Of a stretch of DNA of 64,000 nucleotides, positions 52,679-61,448 are shown one piece after another. How positions within the stretch are numbered: position 1 is the first letter of the stretch; the number at the start of each line of letters is the position of its first letter. A program made the translations under genes and the position numbers. The DNA lies in contig NZ_JAWDXO010000008.1 in assembly GCF_032477075.1 (NCBI RefSeq), forward strand, positions 1 through 64,000, read 5' to 3'. The DNA is from Fusobacterium sp. GTDB taxonomy: Bacteria > Fusobacteriota > Fusobacteriia > Fusobacteriales > Fusobacteriaceae. A model generated the notes under the pieces. That model did no database searches. It saw only the letters and a list, made by a program, of their open reading frames with translations, and had not been told where the DNA came from.

Positions 52679-53493
52679 GATTTTTTAACTGGTATTTGAA
52701 GTTCAGTAACAAATTTTGAACTGTCATTTGTAATTCCCAAATCTATAAGAGTTATTTCCACGGAATCTCCATTAATTGTATAATCCTTATTTTCTATATA
52801 ATTTAAGAGTTCAATATAGTAATTATCTGCTTTTATATGGGTTCCGGAAAACCTTATGGTTACATAATCACTCTCTTTTAATTTTACATCTTCTCTCTCT
52901 AAATTATCTCCATCTTCTATAAAAAGAAAGATACTGGAAAAATTTTTGAAACTCTTACATACTAAATCTTCCTGTGACACTGATACTCCAACTTTTCCCA
53001 AAAACATAAGGGGTTCAAGATTATTAAATCTCTCCAGCTCTCTAAGAGGATATTCCAAGTCATCTCCAATTGGTATATCCTTTCTTAAAAGAACTATCTT
53101 TCTCTCTAAAATATGCTTTTCTTCTATCTTATCAAATACTGTATTTAAAGCATCTGATAATTGAATTAATCTGTTCTCTATTTTTTTGTCTATATATTGT
53201 AATTCTTTTATTCTTTCCTGAGTATATTTTTGCTGTTCTTCAAGGAGTTTTTTAAGATTTTCTACATCTTTTCCATCAAAAAAAGACTCTATTTTTTCAA
53301 GAGACATCCCCAAGGCTCTAAGGTATTTTATAGTGTTCAGCCTTTCAAACTGCTTAGTTGAATAATATCTATATCCTGTTTCATCATCTATTTTTTCAGG
53401 TTTTAAAATATTTATTTCGTCATAATATCTCAATGTACCAACTCTCATATTAAAGAGTTTAGCCATCTCTCCTATAGAAAACAGCTCCTTCAT
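52675..53493 (-). CDS. MerR-family regulator with BmrR-like effector domain
   Basis: A 272-aa activator. The N-terminal winged helix reads FSIGEMAKLFNMRVGTLRYYDEINILKPEKIDDETGYRYYS. A coiled-coil dimerisation helix (~85-125) follows, then a C-terminal GyrI/BmrR-like ligand-binding domain (~130-272). The ATG at 53493 follows CAGGGAGAG by 5 nt; an in-frame ATG 11 codons upstream has no such site. It likely senses a drug or metabolite and switches on the next gene through the 19-bp-spacer promoter at its own 3' end. Confidence 0.87.
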   Translation of the reverse strand: MKELFSIGEMAKLFNMRVGTLRYYDEINILKPEKIDDETGYRYYSTKQFERLNTIKYLRALGMSLEKIESFFDGKDVENLKKLLEEQQKYTQERIKELQYIDKKIENRLIQLSDALNTVFDKIEEKHILERKIVLLRKDIPIGDDLEYPLRELERFNNLEPLMFLGKVGVSVSQEDLVCKSFKNFSSIFLFIEDGDNLEREDVKLKESDYVTIRFSGTHIKADNYYIELLNYIENKDYTINGDSVEITLIDLGITNDSSKFVTELQIPVKKS

Positions 53494-53556
53494 ATTTTTC
53501 TCTCCCTGATTTAAAATATTTTCCATATTATACCTCAGCAGAGAAAAAATGAAAAG

Positions 53557-54252
53557 TTAAAATAAATACATTGCAAGAAGTGTTATTCCTGTACTTCCTA
53601 TCAAAACTATATAATCCCATTTTGTAACCTTTAGTTTTATATATTCTGTTCTCTTGCTTTTAGCATTAAATCCTTTTGATTCCATAGCCATTGCAATACT
53701 CTCAGAAGAACGTACAGCTGTCACAAGCATTGGAAGCATAAATATATTACGTTTAACTCCCCTTGCTCTATAGGCATATCTCATATTCTCATACTCCTGT
53801 TTTATCACAGGAATGAAACCATATGCTGCAAGTATTCCATAGGCAAAATTTCCTGGAAGATGAAACTGCTGCATAAGACTGATTATAAAAAGTCTGGGAT
53901 CAGTTGTAAATACAAAAAGAAGCCCCAGTCCAGCATAAGCCAATATTCTTATAGAAAGCTGCAGTCCATTTTCTATATTTCCTATAACTACAACAGTTTT
54001 AGTAAGGCTTGTAATATCTTCAGCTGTTCCTCTGCTGCTGTATAACATTCCTGTAAAAAATATTCCCCCAGCTAAAAGCAGGACAGGAAGAAAAGACAGT
54101 ATTATTTTTTTCAGTGAAATTTTATTAATGACCATAAGCATGATACAAATACAAAATACTGAAAAATTTAAATAATAGTTATACTCAAAAGAAAGGAGCA
54201 GAGATATTAGAAATATAGTAAGTCCTTTATATCCTGGATTGAGTTTTATCAT
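53557..54252 (-). CDS. ykoC: ECF transporter transmembrane T component, YkoC-like
   Basis: A 231-aa membrane protein of the EcfT/CbiQ family, coupling the ATPases to the substrate-binding S component. The cytoplasmic coupling motif AYRARGVKRN and a second AMESKGFNAKSKR supply the two Ala-Arg-Gly-type signatures. It is last in the ykoFEDC-like operon; its start overlaps the end of the ATPase gene by four bases. Confidence 0.87.
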   Translation of the reverse strand: MIKLNPGYKGLTIFLISLLLSFEYNYYLNFSVFCICIMLMVINKISLKKIILSFLPVLLLAGGIFFTGMLYSSRGTAEDITSLTKTVVVIGNIENGLQLSIRILAYAGLGLLFVFTTDPRLFIISLMQQFHLPGNFAYGILAAYGFIPVIKQEYENMRYAYRARGVKRNIFMLPMLVTAVRSSESIAMAMESKGFNAKSKRTEYIKLKVTKWDYIVLIGSTGITLLAMYLF

Positions 54253-55691
54253 ACTTCTATTCTCCTTATATTTTTATCAATAGTTGTTTCATAGATAAAA
54301 TCTGAATACCTGAATACAAGATTTTTGTCATGGGATACCATCACAACAGTAATATTTTCTTCTATTGCCTTCCTTTTAAGAAATTCCATTATCTCTATAC
54401 TTGTTTTATTATCCTGTCCATAAGTAGGCTCATCACAAAGAATTATCCTTTGCCCAGCTCCCAGCATTGAAAGAACTGCAAGTTTTCTCTGCTGTCCCTG
54501 ACTAAGAGAAAAAGGTGAAAAATTTCTATATTTATAAAGTTCAAATTCTTTCAGCAAATTTTCTGATTTTTCTAAAAGCAGTTTTTCATCTTCCTTAGGA
54601 TATCTATTTCTCATAGTAAACATTATTTCTTCTATAACTTTATATGTTATAAACTGATTTTGAGGATTTTGAAAAACTATTCCTACATTATTTATGAATA
54701 CTTTATCTTTAATTTTTTTAATATCTGTTCCAAATATCTTTATATTTCCATGTGATATCTTATATATCCCTGCTATAGCTTTTAAAAGAGAAGTTTTACC
54801 AGCTCCGCTTTTTCCTATTATAGAGGTTATGCTTCCCTCTTTTATCTTAATATTAATATCTTCCAACAGAGATTCCTTTTCATAAACCATTTTTAATCCT
54901 TCTATCTCTATTGAATCTCCTCGCTCTTTAAACTTCTCACATTTTTCCAGATAATTCTTTTTATATTCTTCTTCATCTATTATATCAACAAGATATTTAT
55001 CAATATTTTTATCAACAAAACTACACCCTTTTCCTAAATGGAGAAGAGTGTAATCTATATCTTTCCAAAGAGATATTCTGTGATCTACAGCTATTATAGT
55101 CCCTTCTTTTTCTTTATTTATATTTTTCAGTATATTTACAATTTCCTGACTGCTTTCATAATCCACATTGGCAAAAGGTTCATCAAGTACTATAATTTTT
55201 GGTTTTACTGCTAATATACATGCCAGAGAAAGTTTTTGTTTTTCTCCTCCTGAAAGTGAAGATATTTTTCTGTATTTTAGATATTCTATTCCAGTTTCTT
55301 TTAATACTCCTTCTACAATTTCATTCATCTTTTCTACAGAAAAAGAAATATTCTCCAGACAGAATATTATTTCATCTTTTACTATATCCATACAAAACTG
55401 AGTATCAGCATTTTGGAACATCATCATAATATATTCAGCTCTTTTCTCAAGAGGATATTCAGATATCTCTTTTCCAAAAAGTTTTACTTCTCCCTTAGAA
55501 AGTATTCCTTTACTGCTTGGATAAAGTCCTGCAATAACATTGGCAAGAGTACTTTTTCCACAGCCTGAAAAGCCTGTTATTAAATATATTTCCCCTCTAT
55601 CAAAAGAGTATGTGAAGCTATCTATTACATTTTCTTTTGATGTTTCTCTATACTTAAAAACAATATCCTGACATCTTAAAACTTCTTCCAT
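54249..55691 (-). CDS. ykoD: ECF transporter ATPase with two fused ATP-binding domains, YkoD-like
   Basis: A 480-aa protein with two ABC domains. The first has Walker A GFSGCGKSTLAN, signature SSLSGGEKQKLS, Walker B IIVLDEPFANVD and His in AVDHRIS. The second has Walker A GKSGAGKTSLLK, signature FSLSQGQQRKLAV, Walker B IILCDEPTYGQD and His in VSHDKNL. The fused arrangement matches B. subtilis YkoD, part of the hydroxymethylpyrimidine importer. Confidence 0.9.
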   Translation of the reverse strand: MEEVLRCQDIVFKYRETSKENVIDSFTYSFDRGEIYLITGFSGCGKSTLANVIAGLYPSSKGILSKGEVKLFGKEISEYPLEKRAEYIMMMFQNADTQFCMDIVKDEIIFCLENISFSVEKMNEIVEGVLKETGIEYLKYRKISSLSGGEKQKLSLACILAVKPKIIVLDEPFANVDYESSQEIVNILKNINKEKEGTIIAVDHRISLWKDIDYTLLHLGKGCSFVDKNIDKYLVDIIDEEEYKKNYLEKCEKFKERGDSIEIEGLKMVYEKESLLEDINIKIKEGSITSIIGKSGAGKTSLLKAIAGIYKISHGNIKIFGTDIKKIKDKVFINNVGIVFQNPQNQFITYKVIEEIMFTMRNRYPKEDEKLLLEKSENLLKEFELYKYRNFSPFSLSQGQQRKLAVLSMLGAGQRIILCDEPTYGQDNKTSIEIMEFLKRKAIEENITVVMVSHDKNLVFRYSDFIYETTIDKNIRRIEV

Positions 55692-55694
55692 AGA

Positions 55695-56288
55695 TTAATC
55701 TTCCATTTCAGGATCATTATTCTGTCCAAGAACATAACCACTCAATGCTCCTGTTCCTGCCAGCTTATCAGCAGTTATTTTACAGATTATACCTGAAAAT
55801 ACCACTGAGCTGATAAGTCTTACTATAAACATGCATACTAACATTATTGGAGAATATTTTACAAACCCTCCTCTTATGAATCCCCATATAAAACTTGCTA
55901 CACAAGCTGCTGCTGCTGCAAGACACATATTCATCATAGTAAAATTCTTATATTTATTCTTTGCAAATACAAGTTCTGGTCCCATTCCCTGAATTATTCC
56001 AGAAAGAATTACTATTGGTCCAAACATATTTCCCATGATAACCTCTATAAGGGCAGAAAGCACTTCTGAAACTACTGCTACCCCTGATCTCTGCACGATA
56101 TATGGTACAAAAGTAGATGCCATGAACCATACTCCAAAAAGGATCTCATATGCAAAAGGAGCTAATCCAAAAGATGCAAGTATTGTTGCAAGAAAATTAG
56201 CAAAATATACAGCTCCCAAATATATAAATGAAAATATTACAGAAAAAATTGATACCATTATTACATCTTTTAATTTCCAATTAAACAT
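55695..56288 (-). CDS. ykoE: ECF transporter substrate-binding S component, YkoE-like
   Basis: A 197-aa integral membrane protein with about six helices, beginning FNWKLKDVIMVSIFSVIFSFIYLG. The pattern VWFMASTFVPYIVQRSGVAVVSEVLSALIEVIMG is that of the YkoE family. It should bind the thiamin precursor hydroxymethylpyrimidine or thiamin itself. It lies between ykoF and ykoD under a TPP riboswitch, which strongly supports the assignment. Confidence 0.88.
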   Translation of the reverse strand: MFNWKLKDVIMVSIFSVIFSFIYLGAVYFANFLATILASFGLAPFAYEILFGVWFMASTFVPYIVQRSGVAVVSEVLSALIEVIMGNMFGPIVILSGIIQGMGPELVFAKNKYKNFTMMNMCLAAAAACVASFIWGFIRGGFVKYSPIMLVCMFIVRLISSVVFSGIICKITADKLAGTGALSGYVLGQNNDPEMED

Positions 56289-56304
56289 TTTTCCTCCTGA
56301 TATC

Positions 56305-56913
56305 CTAATCTTTTGTTGGGCTATTCACTGAAATAGTAACCTGTAAAATATAATGTGACAGATTTGCCTCTCCATATTGAAATATTTCTTCCAATACATC
56401 AAATACACTATGTACATCTCCCTCTAAAACAGACACATAATGAGAGCTTTTAGTAAAAACTCCTCTATCTTTTGCTGTCATTACTGCTTTGGCTATATGT
56501 TCCATGTAGTCTTCTTCCCCCATAGGATAAAAAGAAATCTTGCTCACTACATTAAATTTTTTATCTTTGATATTTTTTTCATTTACCTTTTCATCATCTA
56601 CTTCCATAAATGAATCTGCATCTGTGTCACCAGGACATCCTTTGGAAAAAGTAGCCTCAAGAGCCATATGCACATCTTCTTTATGAGCATTAACAAATAA
56701 ACCTTTTACAACATCAAATACATGAGTACTTTTTCCTCTGACACATGTACTTAATTTATCTGTTTGTTTCCAAACTTTTGAAATATCTGTTTTTTCAAGT
56801 CCTCCAAGAATTATATCTACAAACTTATCTGTCATTGGATAAAGAGAAAATCTACATCCAGACACTCCTTTACTTGCTCCACCTATACACCATAAACAAT
56901 CTTTCAATCCCAT
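56305..56913 (-). CDS. ykoF: Thiamin/HMP-binding protein YkoF
   Basis: A 202-aa soluble protein of two repeated ferredoxin-like domains (YKOF type): first CRFSLYPMTDKFVDIILGGLEKTD, second KISFYPMGEEDYMEHIAKAVMTAKD. The repeats each bind a thiamin-like ligand in the B. subtilis protein. It heads the operon. Its AAAGGAGG ribosome binding site is the 3' arm of the riboswitch-linked hairpin, so both transcription and translation may be controlled. Confidence 0.9.
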   Translation of the reverse strand: MGLKDCLWCIGGASKGVSGCRFSLYPMTDKFVDIILGGLEKTDISKVWKQTDKLSTCVRGKSTHVFDVVKGLFVNAHKEDVHMALEATFSKGCPGDTDADSFMEVDDEKVNEKNIKDKKFNVVSKISFYPMGEEDYMEHIAKAVMTAKDRGVFTKSSHYVSVLEGDVHSVFDVLEEIFQYGEANLSHYILQVTISVNSPTKD

Positions 56914-56918
56914 TAAAA

Positions 56919-56950
56919 AAACCTCCTTTTATATCTGCAAAAGGAGGTTT
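56919..56950 (-). terminator. Expression-platform hairpin of the ykoF leader, also masking the ribosome binding site
   Basis: A perfect 12-bp stem (56919-56930 with 56939-56950) with an 8-nt loop and seven T residues on the minus strand. The 3' arm contains AAAAGGAGG, the only ribosome binding site of ykoF, 8 nt from its ATG. When formed, the hairpin would stop transcription and, in any read-through RNA, hide the start site. Confidence 0.85.
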
Positions 56951-56974
56951 GGTTATTTAATAAAAAATATACAC

Positions 56975-57058
56975 ATTACTCCTTTCGCCGGTATTATCCG
57001 AATCAAGTTATGTGGGTTCAGGATTTTCCTATCTCAGCTTTTTAAGCACCCCAGTAAT
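56975..57058 (-). promoter_or_regulatory. TPP riboswitch (THI element)
   Basis: On the minus strand the aptamer shows P1 ATTACT...AGTAAT and GGGGTGCTT. GCTGAGAT and the late conserved segment CTTGATTCGGATAATACCGG, then CGAAAGGAGT, follow. These are the defining conserved blocks of the thiamin pyrophosphate aptamer. It sits upstream of ykoFEDC and should switch the operon off when TPP is plentiful. Confidence 0.97.
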
Positions 57059-57209
57059 TCAACAAAATTATAATATCACTATTCTTTATGAATGTCTAGT
57101 ATTTCTTAAAAAATATGACTTTAAAATGAAAATTTTATTTATATAAATCATATCCCCAATCTCTCTTTTATGCTATGATATCTTTATACAGGTAACATAG
57201 GAGGGGAAA

Positions 57210-57644
57210 ATGGAAAATATTAAACTTATCATCACTATTCAATGCGAAATAGCTAAAAGAAGATGCAGTGGTTTTCACTGCATGAATTCATTTTTTACCA
57301 GAACTGGCCTTTTTAAAGATTACCCCAAAAGTGAAGAACTTAGATTTCTCACTTTTCAATGTGGGGGATGTCATGGAAAAGGTATCAACAGTCTCTTAGG
57401 AAATGTAAATAAACTGATTGCTCAAGAAAAACTTATCACTAAAAATGAAGTTGCTGTACATTTTGCTTCATGTGTAACTTTTGATAATCATCATTCTGAT
57501 AGATGCCCATTTATCAATGCTATGAAGAAAATAGTAAATAAAATGGGATATATTAATATTGTTGAAGGAAGCTATCTTTCAAAAACAGCTACAAGAAGGA
57601 GAGAAGAGGGAGTATACAAAGATTATGCTGCCTTAAATAAATAA
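57210..57644 (+). CDS. CGGC-domain protein (putative metal-binding)
   Basis: A 144-aa protein with FQCGGCHGKGI at residues 53-63, the motif naming the CGGC family, plus further conserved cysteines (IQCEIAKRRCSGFHC, HFASC, RCPF) and a His pair (DNHHSD). Metal or Fe-S binding is likely, function unknown. AGGAGGGG precedes the ATG. It is monocistronic, next to the thiamin operon but on the other strand. Confidence 0.82.
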   Translation: MENIKLIITIQCEIAKRRCSGFHCMNSFFTRTGLFKDYPKSEELRFLTFQCGGCHGKGINSLLGNVNKLIAQEKLITKNEVAVHFASCVTFDNHHSDRCPFINAMKKIVNKMGYINIVEGSYLSKTATRRREEGVYKDYAALNK

Positions 57645-57655
57645 ATAAAAAATAA

Positions 57656-57703
57656 AGTCCCAGTAGTTAGACAGTTTCATCTGTTTTAATTACTGGGATT
57701 TTA
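57656..57703 (+). terminator. Terminator of the CGGC gene
   Basis: AGTCCCAGTA-G-TTA and TAAT-TACTGGGATT pair over about 13 bp with a 17-nt loop, followed by TTTATAAC. Confidence 0.75.
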
Positions 57704-57850
57704 TAACTATATTTTCATTATTAAAACACTAAAAAACTGTTTAAAAATTCCTCTAAATTTCATGTTGATTTATATTCATTCTTTTAAATCAAACAATATC
57801 AAAATAACAAAACCAAAGTTATCAAACCTGTATTTACAGATTTATTAATT

Positions 57851-58279
57851 CTATCGTAATGCAAAATGAGGGCTTTCAAAAATTGGTTTCATTTGGCATA
57901 AACAGAAAGGATGCCCATCAGGATCAAACATAACTCTCCAGTCATCAGAGAATTGTTCAGATGCAATTGTTGCTCCACACTGAACTGCATATTGAACTGC
58001 TTCCTCTAAATTATTAACAGCAAAATCTAAATGTGCCATTTGCTGTTGAGCCTCAGGTTTTTCTGGCCACACAGGAGGTACATATCCAGGATTATGTTGA
58101 AATGTTATCCCAGGATACGCTCCTTGATATGTTTTTGGAGGACATATACAGGCATAATCTTCATCATAAAAAGGTATTTCCCATTTTAGCAAATCAGCAT
58201 AAAATTTTGCTAATTTATAAGGGTCTATACAGTCCACTGTAAATGAGTACATTTTGATTTTCAGTTCATTATTCATCAC
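57851..58279 (-). CDS. VOC-superfamily (glyoxalase/bleomycin resistance-like) protein
   Basis: A 142-aa single VOC fold. FTVDCIDPYKLAKFYADLLKWE opens it, HLDFAVNNLEEAVQYAVQCGATI begins the second beta-alpha-beta half, and VMFDPDGHPFCLCQ is the C-terminal strand. The pattern is that of the many uncharacterised glyoxalase-like proteins; the metal and substrate cannot be stated. The first codon is GTG or the following ATG, both within range of AGGAGG. Confidence 0.8.
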   Translation of the reverse strand: MMNNELKIKMYSFTVDCIDPYKLAKFYADLLKWEIPFYDEDYACICPPKTYQGAYPGITFQHNPGYVPPVWPEKPEAQQQMAHLDFAVNNLEEAVQYAVQCGATIASEQFSDDWRVMFDPDGHPFCLCQMKPIFESPHFALR

Positions 58280-58413
58280 ATTAAAACCTCCTGAGCATTT
58301 TTTATATATTCTTAGTTTTATTATAAGTAAATTTTTTTCTTACTATTTTTCTGCACTCTATACTTACAAGATAATTTTTTTATATTATTGTTTTATCTTA
58401 TGACAATTTTATT

Positions 58414-59316
58414 CTAAGGGAGCTTATATCCATATTTTTCAAGTACTGCAAGAGGAAATTCAACTCTCATTGTAAGAAGAGGATCTACTACTTGGCATAC
58501 TGCCATATCAGAAAGTAACGACATAAGCATTCCTGTTCTCAAATCATTCTGTCCAGAAGCATCTTTCACAAACTCAAACATCTCTTTTGCTGCCATATCT
58601 CCTGCTTTATCTAGAGTTTCAGCTGACTGTATAGTCATTACTTTCTCCCCTGAATATAAAAATGGTACTGGTAGTTTTGTATTTTTCAATACACTTACCT
58701 TTACAGTTACCTCACCAGCTGTTTCCAATCCACAGATAAATACTTCTCCATCCCCCATAAGAGCATGAATATCTCCCATTGATAGAAGTCCCCCTTCTAC
58801 ATTTACAGGAAGATAAATTATTGAACCTGCTGTTATTTTTTTACAATCCATATTCCCTCCATGCTTTCCAGGTGTAATTGTCAGTATTCCCTCTTCTCCT
58901 TCTGGAGCTGTTCCAATTACTCCTATCATAGGTTCAGCCTCTAATTCCAGAACATCATCAAACAGTATCTTATTATCTCGAATAGAATATATCACTGCTT
59001 CTCTTTTATCATATTTTTCATAAAAAACTCCACCTGTATTTGAAGAACGCATCACTCCCCAAGGGCGAAGTTTTATATCTCTTATTTCAACTTTTAATAT
59101 ATCTCCTTTTTCAGCTCCATCTACATATAATGCACCTGTCACTGGATTAGACAGTCCATCTTTTCTATCTCCCAAAGGTCTTTCTGAGCTTGTTATACAA
59201 TTATCATAACAATCTCTTGTTTCAAATACCACTATCTCTCCATCTTTACAGTGAGCTGCTGCTTTATTATCCCATTTAAGTATATCTGTTACATAATCTT
59301 TACTTATATATATCAT
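58414..59316 (-). CDS. Acetamidase/formamidase family protein
   Basis: A 300-aa amidase of the FmdA/AmdA family that releases ammonia from short amides. VTGALYVDGAEKGDILKVEI, TPGKHGGNMDCKKITAGSIIYLPV and GALLSMGDIHALMGDGEVFICGLE (here GGLLSMGDIHALMGDGE) are family hallmarks with likely metal-binding His and Asp. Start has GGGGGAAG upstream. It is monocistronic; substrate specificity is not resolvable. Confidence 0.88.
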   Translation of the reverse strand: MIYISKDYVTDILKWDNKAAAHCKDGEIVVFETRDCYDNCITSSERPLGDRKDGLSNPVTGALYVDGAEKGDILKVEIRDIKLRPWGVMRSSNTGGVFYEKYDKREAVIYSIRDNKILFDDVLELEAEPMIGVIGTAPEGEEGILTITPGKHGGNMDCKKITAGSIIYLPVNVEGGLLSMGDIHALMGDGEVFICGLETAGEVTVKVSVLKNTKLPVPFLYSGEKVMTIQSAETLDKAGDMAAKEMFEFVKDASGQNDLRTGMLMSLLSDMAVCQVVDPLLTMRVEFPLAVLEKYGYKLP

Positions 59317-59459
59317 TTTCTTCCCCCTTATTCTTTTTCTTTATTTTAACACTTTGCTGAAAAAATAACTACATATTAAAATTTTAAATCAACCCTCTGG
59401 CATAAAGGAAAAATATAGGATATAATATTAAAAAACATTTAATCAATAAGGAGATTTTT

Positions 59460-60068
59460 ATGATAAAAGAAGTATGTGTAGAATCATTCTCAGAAGCTCT
59501 TGCAGCTGAAAAAAGAGGAGCTGACAGAATAGAATTATGTGATAATCTTTACCTTGGTGGAACTACTCCATCTTATGGTACTATTAAAATGGCTATTGAA
59601 AAGCTTACTATTCCTGCTTTTCCTATAATCAGACCAAGAGGTGGAGATTTTTACTATTCAAAAGAAGAGATAGAAATAATGAAAGAGGATATAAAAATAT
59701 GTAAATCATTAGAAGCAAAGGGGGTTGTTCTTGGAGTTCTTACCTCTGATAACAAAGTTGATTTTGAAACTTTAAAAGAACTTGTTGACCTTGCTTCTCC
59801 TATGGAAGTTACATTTCATAAAGCTGTAGATGAGTTGGAAAACCCTGTTGAAATTATAGACAGATTTGTTGAAATTGGAGTAAAAAGAATTCTTTCTTCT
59901 GGTACAAAAGAAACTGCACTTGAAGGAAAAAATATTCTTAATGCTATGATTAAAAAAGCTGATAGCAGAATTACTATACTGATAGCTGGAAAAGTTACAA
60001 GTGATAATTTCAAAGAGGTGGCTGCTGCTATACCATCTTCTGAATATCATGGTAAGAAAATAATATAA
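59460..60068 (+). CDS. cutC: CutC family protein
   Basis: A 202-aa TIM-barrel protein. KEVCVESFSEALAAEKRGADRIELCDNLYLGGTTPSYG, IRPRGGDFYYSKEE, VLGVLTSDNKVD, VTFHKAVDE and RILSSGTKETALEGK are conserved CutC stretches; it ends SEYHGKKI. It was first linked to copper tolerance, but that role is disputed and CutC may be a metabolic enzyme. The protein is somewhat shorter than E. coli CutC yet has the family's usual C-terminal end. Confidence 0.9.
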   Translation: MIKEVCVESFSEALAAEKRGADRIELCDNLYLGGTTPSYGTIKMAIEKLTIPAFPIIRPRGGDFYYSKEEIEIMKEDIKICKSLEAKGVVLGVLTSDNKVDFETLKELVDLASPMEVTFHKAVDELENPVEIIDRFVEIGVKRILSSGTKETALEGKNILNAMIKKADSRITILIAGKVTSDNFKEVAAAIPSSEYHGKKII

Positions 60069-60071
60069 TTA

Positions 60072-60167
60072 AAAAGATTGACTTATAAAGAAAGTATAAT
60101 GAATTTTAGAATTTTTTCATTTTTAAATTTCTAAAATTCAACTTAACTTTTTAGTCAATCTCTTTTT
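60072..60167. repeat. Palindromic element A (long terminator-like hairpin)
   Basis: Outer arms AAAAAGATTGACT and AGTCAATCTCTTTTT enclose an inner inverted repeat ATTTTAGAATTTTT/AAATTTCTAAAAT. It lies between the convergent cutC and mscS genes. The inner core and flanking TATAAT/ACTT words recur in element B at 61055-61168 while the outer stem differs. Confidence 0.7.
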
Positions 60168-60183
60168 CATTTACTGTTATATT

Positions 60184-61008
60184 TTATTTATTGTAAATAT
60201 CGATTTTTTGATAAGGTACTTCAATTCCATCCTTATCAAATCTGGCAATGACTTCTTCCAGTAAATCGTAATATACTTCCCAGTAATTTTCTTTCAAAAC
60301 CCATACTCTATAATTATAGTCTAAAGAACTTGAATTATGTCTGCACATCCTTATTGTATATCCTTTTTCATGAAGTATCTTTGAATGATTATCTGCTATT
60401 TCTTTCAGTATTTCCTTTACTTTTTCTCCTGAAGTTCCATATGCTACTGATACTTCTAAATCTACACGTCTTTCAGTATTTCTTGATATATTCTTTAATG
60501 CAGAGTTGGCAAGCTGTCCATTTGGTACTATTATCTTTGCATTATCTTTTGTATTTAATACTGTATATAGAATATGAATAGTTTCTACTACCCCAGAACC
60601 TGCATTGCTTTCTATCCACTCCCCTTTTAAAAACGGTTTAAAAAATAATATTAAAACTCCTCCTGCCAGATTACTTAAACTTCCCTGAAGTGCTAATCCT
60701 ACTGCCAATCCTGCTGTACCAAGCAAAGTCAAAAGAGAAGTTGCTTTTACTCCTAAGCTTCCTATTAGCAAAAAGAAAAATATTACATACATTATTGTCT
60801 TAGCTAGAGATACTATAAAGGCAACTAATAACTCATCTACATGACTTTTTTCCATTAAAACTTTTAAAGTCTGAGTACTTATTCTGACAACAGGATTTAC
60901 TATCACCAACAAAAAAACTATCAACACAATTTTCAACATAGTATCTGGAAGCCCTCTTATTGTCATATCAATCCATTCCTCTGCAAATATTTGTAGTTTT
61001 CCCCACAT
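60184..61008 (-). CDS. mscS: Small-conductance mechanosensitive channel, MscS
   Basis: A 274-aa inner membrane channel opened by membrane tension during osmotic downshock. Three N-terminal membrane helices are visible. The pore-lining TM3 reads LLTLLGTAGLAVGLALQGSLSNLAGGVLILFFKPF, with the Gly/Ala/Gln pattern diagnostic of MscS, followed by the beta domain (GVVETIHILYTVLNTKDNAKIIVPNG) and the C-terminal alpha/beta vestibule. It is flanked by the two related palindromic elements. Confidence 0.93.
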   Translation of the reverse strand: MWGKLQIFAEEWIDMTIRGLPDTMLKIVLIVFLLVIVNPVVRISTQTLKVLMEKSHVDELLVAFIVSLAKTIMYVIFFFLLIGSLGVKATSLLTLLGTAGLAVGLALQGSLSNLAGGVLILFFKPFLKGEWIESNAGSGVVETIHILYTVLNTKDNAKIIVPNGQLANSALKNISRNTERRVDLEVSVAYGTSGEKVKEILKEIADNHSKILHEKGYTIRMCRHNSSSLDYNYRVWVLKENYWEVYYDLLEEVIARFDKDGIEVPYQKIDIYNK

Positions 61009-61054
61009 AATTAAATTCTCCTTTTTACTTCATTTTTATATTTTCTTCAAGTGT

Positions 61055-61168
61055 AAAAAGGGTAACCTTTTAGACAGAAGTATAATTTTAGAATTTTTCT
61101 CTCAAAAAATTTGTTATTAATTTTCCAAATTTCTAAAATTTACTTTAGCTTTTTGATTACCCTCTTTT
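61055..61168. repeat. Palindromic element B (long terminator-like hairpin)
   Basis: Outer arms AAAAAGGGTAA and TTACCCTCTTTT enclose ATTTTAGAATTTTT and AAATTTCTAAAAT, the same inner core as element A. It lies just after the HU-like gene stop and upstream of mscS, so it could terminate the autotransporter-HU operon. Confidence 0.7.
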
Positions 61169-61169
61169 A

Positions 61170-61448
61170 CTATTTCAGCAGATTCTTAGAAGCTCTGAAT
61201 CTTACTGTTTTTTTAGGATAAATTGTCATATGCTCTCCTGTTGAAGGATTAGATATTAATTTAGGCTGTCTTGAAAATATATCAAACACCCCTCTTTTAA
61301 CAAATCTCACTTCTCCATCTACCAACAAAGCTTCTTCAAGTGTTTCAATAAATGCTTCTATTTCTTTTTTTGCTTTTTTTACTGTTAAAGTTCTTGAATT
61401 CATTCTTCTATATATTTTTGCTAGTTCTCTTTTATTCATCTTTACCAC
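61170..61448 (-). CDS. HU-family DNA-binding protein
   Basis: A 92-aa HU/IHF-like protein. The N-terminal helices (KRELAKIYRRMNSRTLTVKKAKKEIEAFIETLEEALLVDGEVRFVKRGVFDI) and the arm region with FSRQPKLISNPSTGEHMTIYPKKTVRFRASKNL fit the family. The Arg-Asn-Pro of the HU arm is replaced by Ser-Asn-Pro. The listed start is GTG; an ATG three codons later is also possible. It overlaps the preceding HU-like gene by 17 bases, so the two are translated together and may form a heterodimer. Confidence 0.85.
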   Translation of the reverse strand: MVKMNKRELAKIYRRMNSRTLTVKKAKKEIEAFIETLEEALLVDGEVRFVKRGVFDIFSRQPKLISNPSTGEHMTIYPKKTVRFRASKNLLK

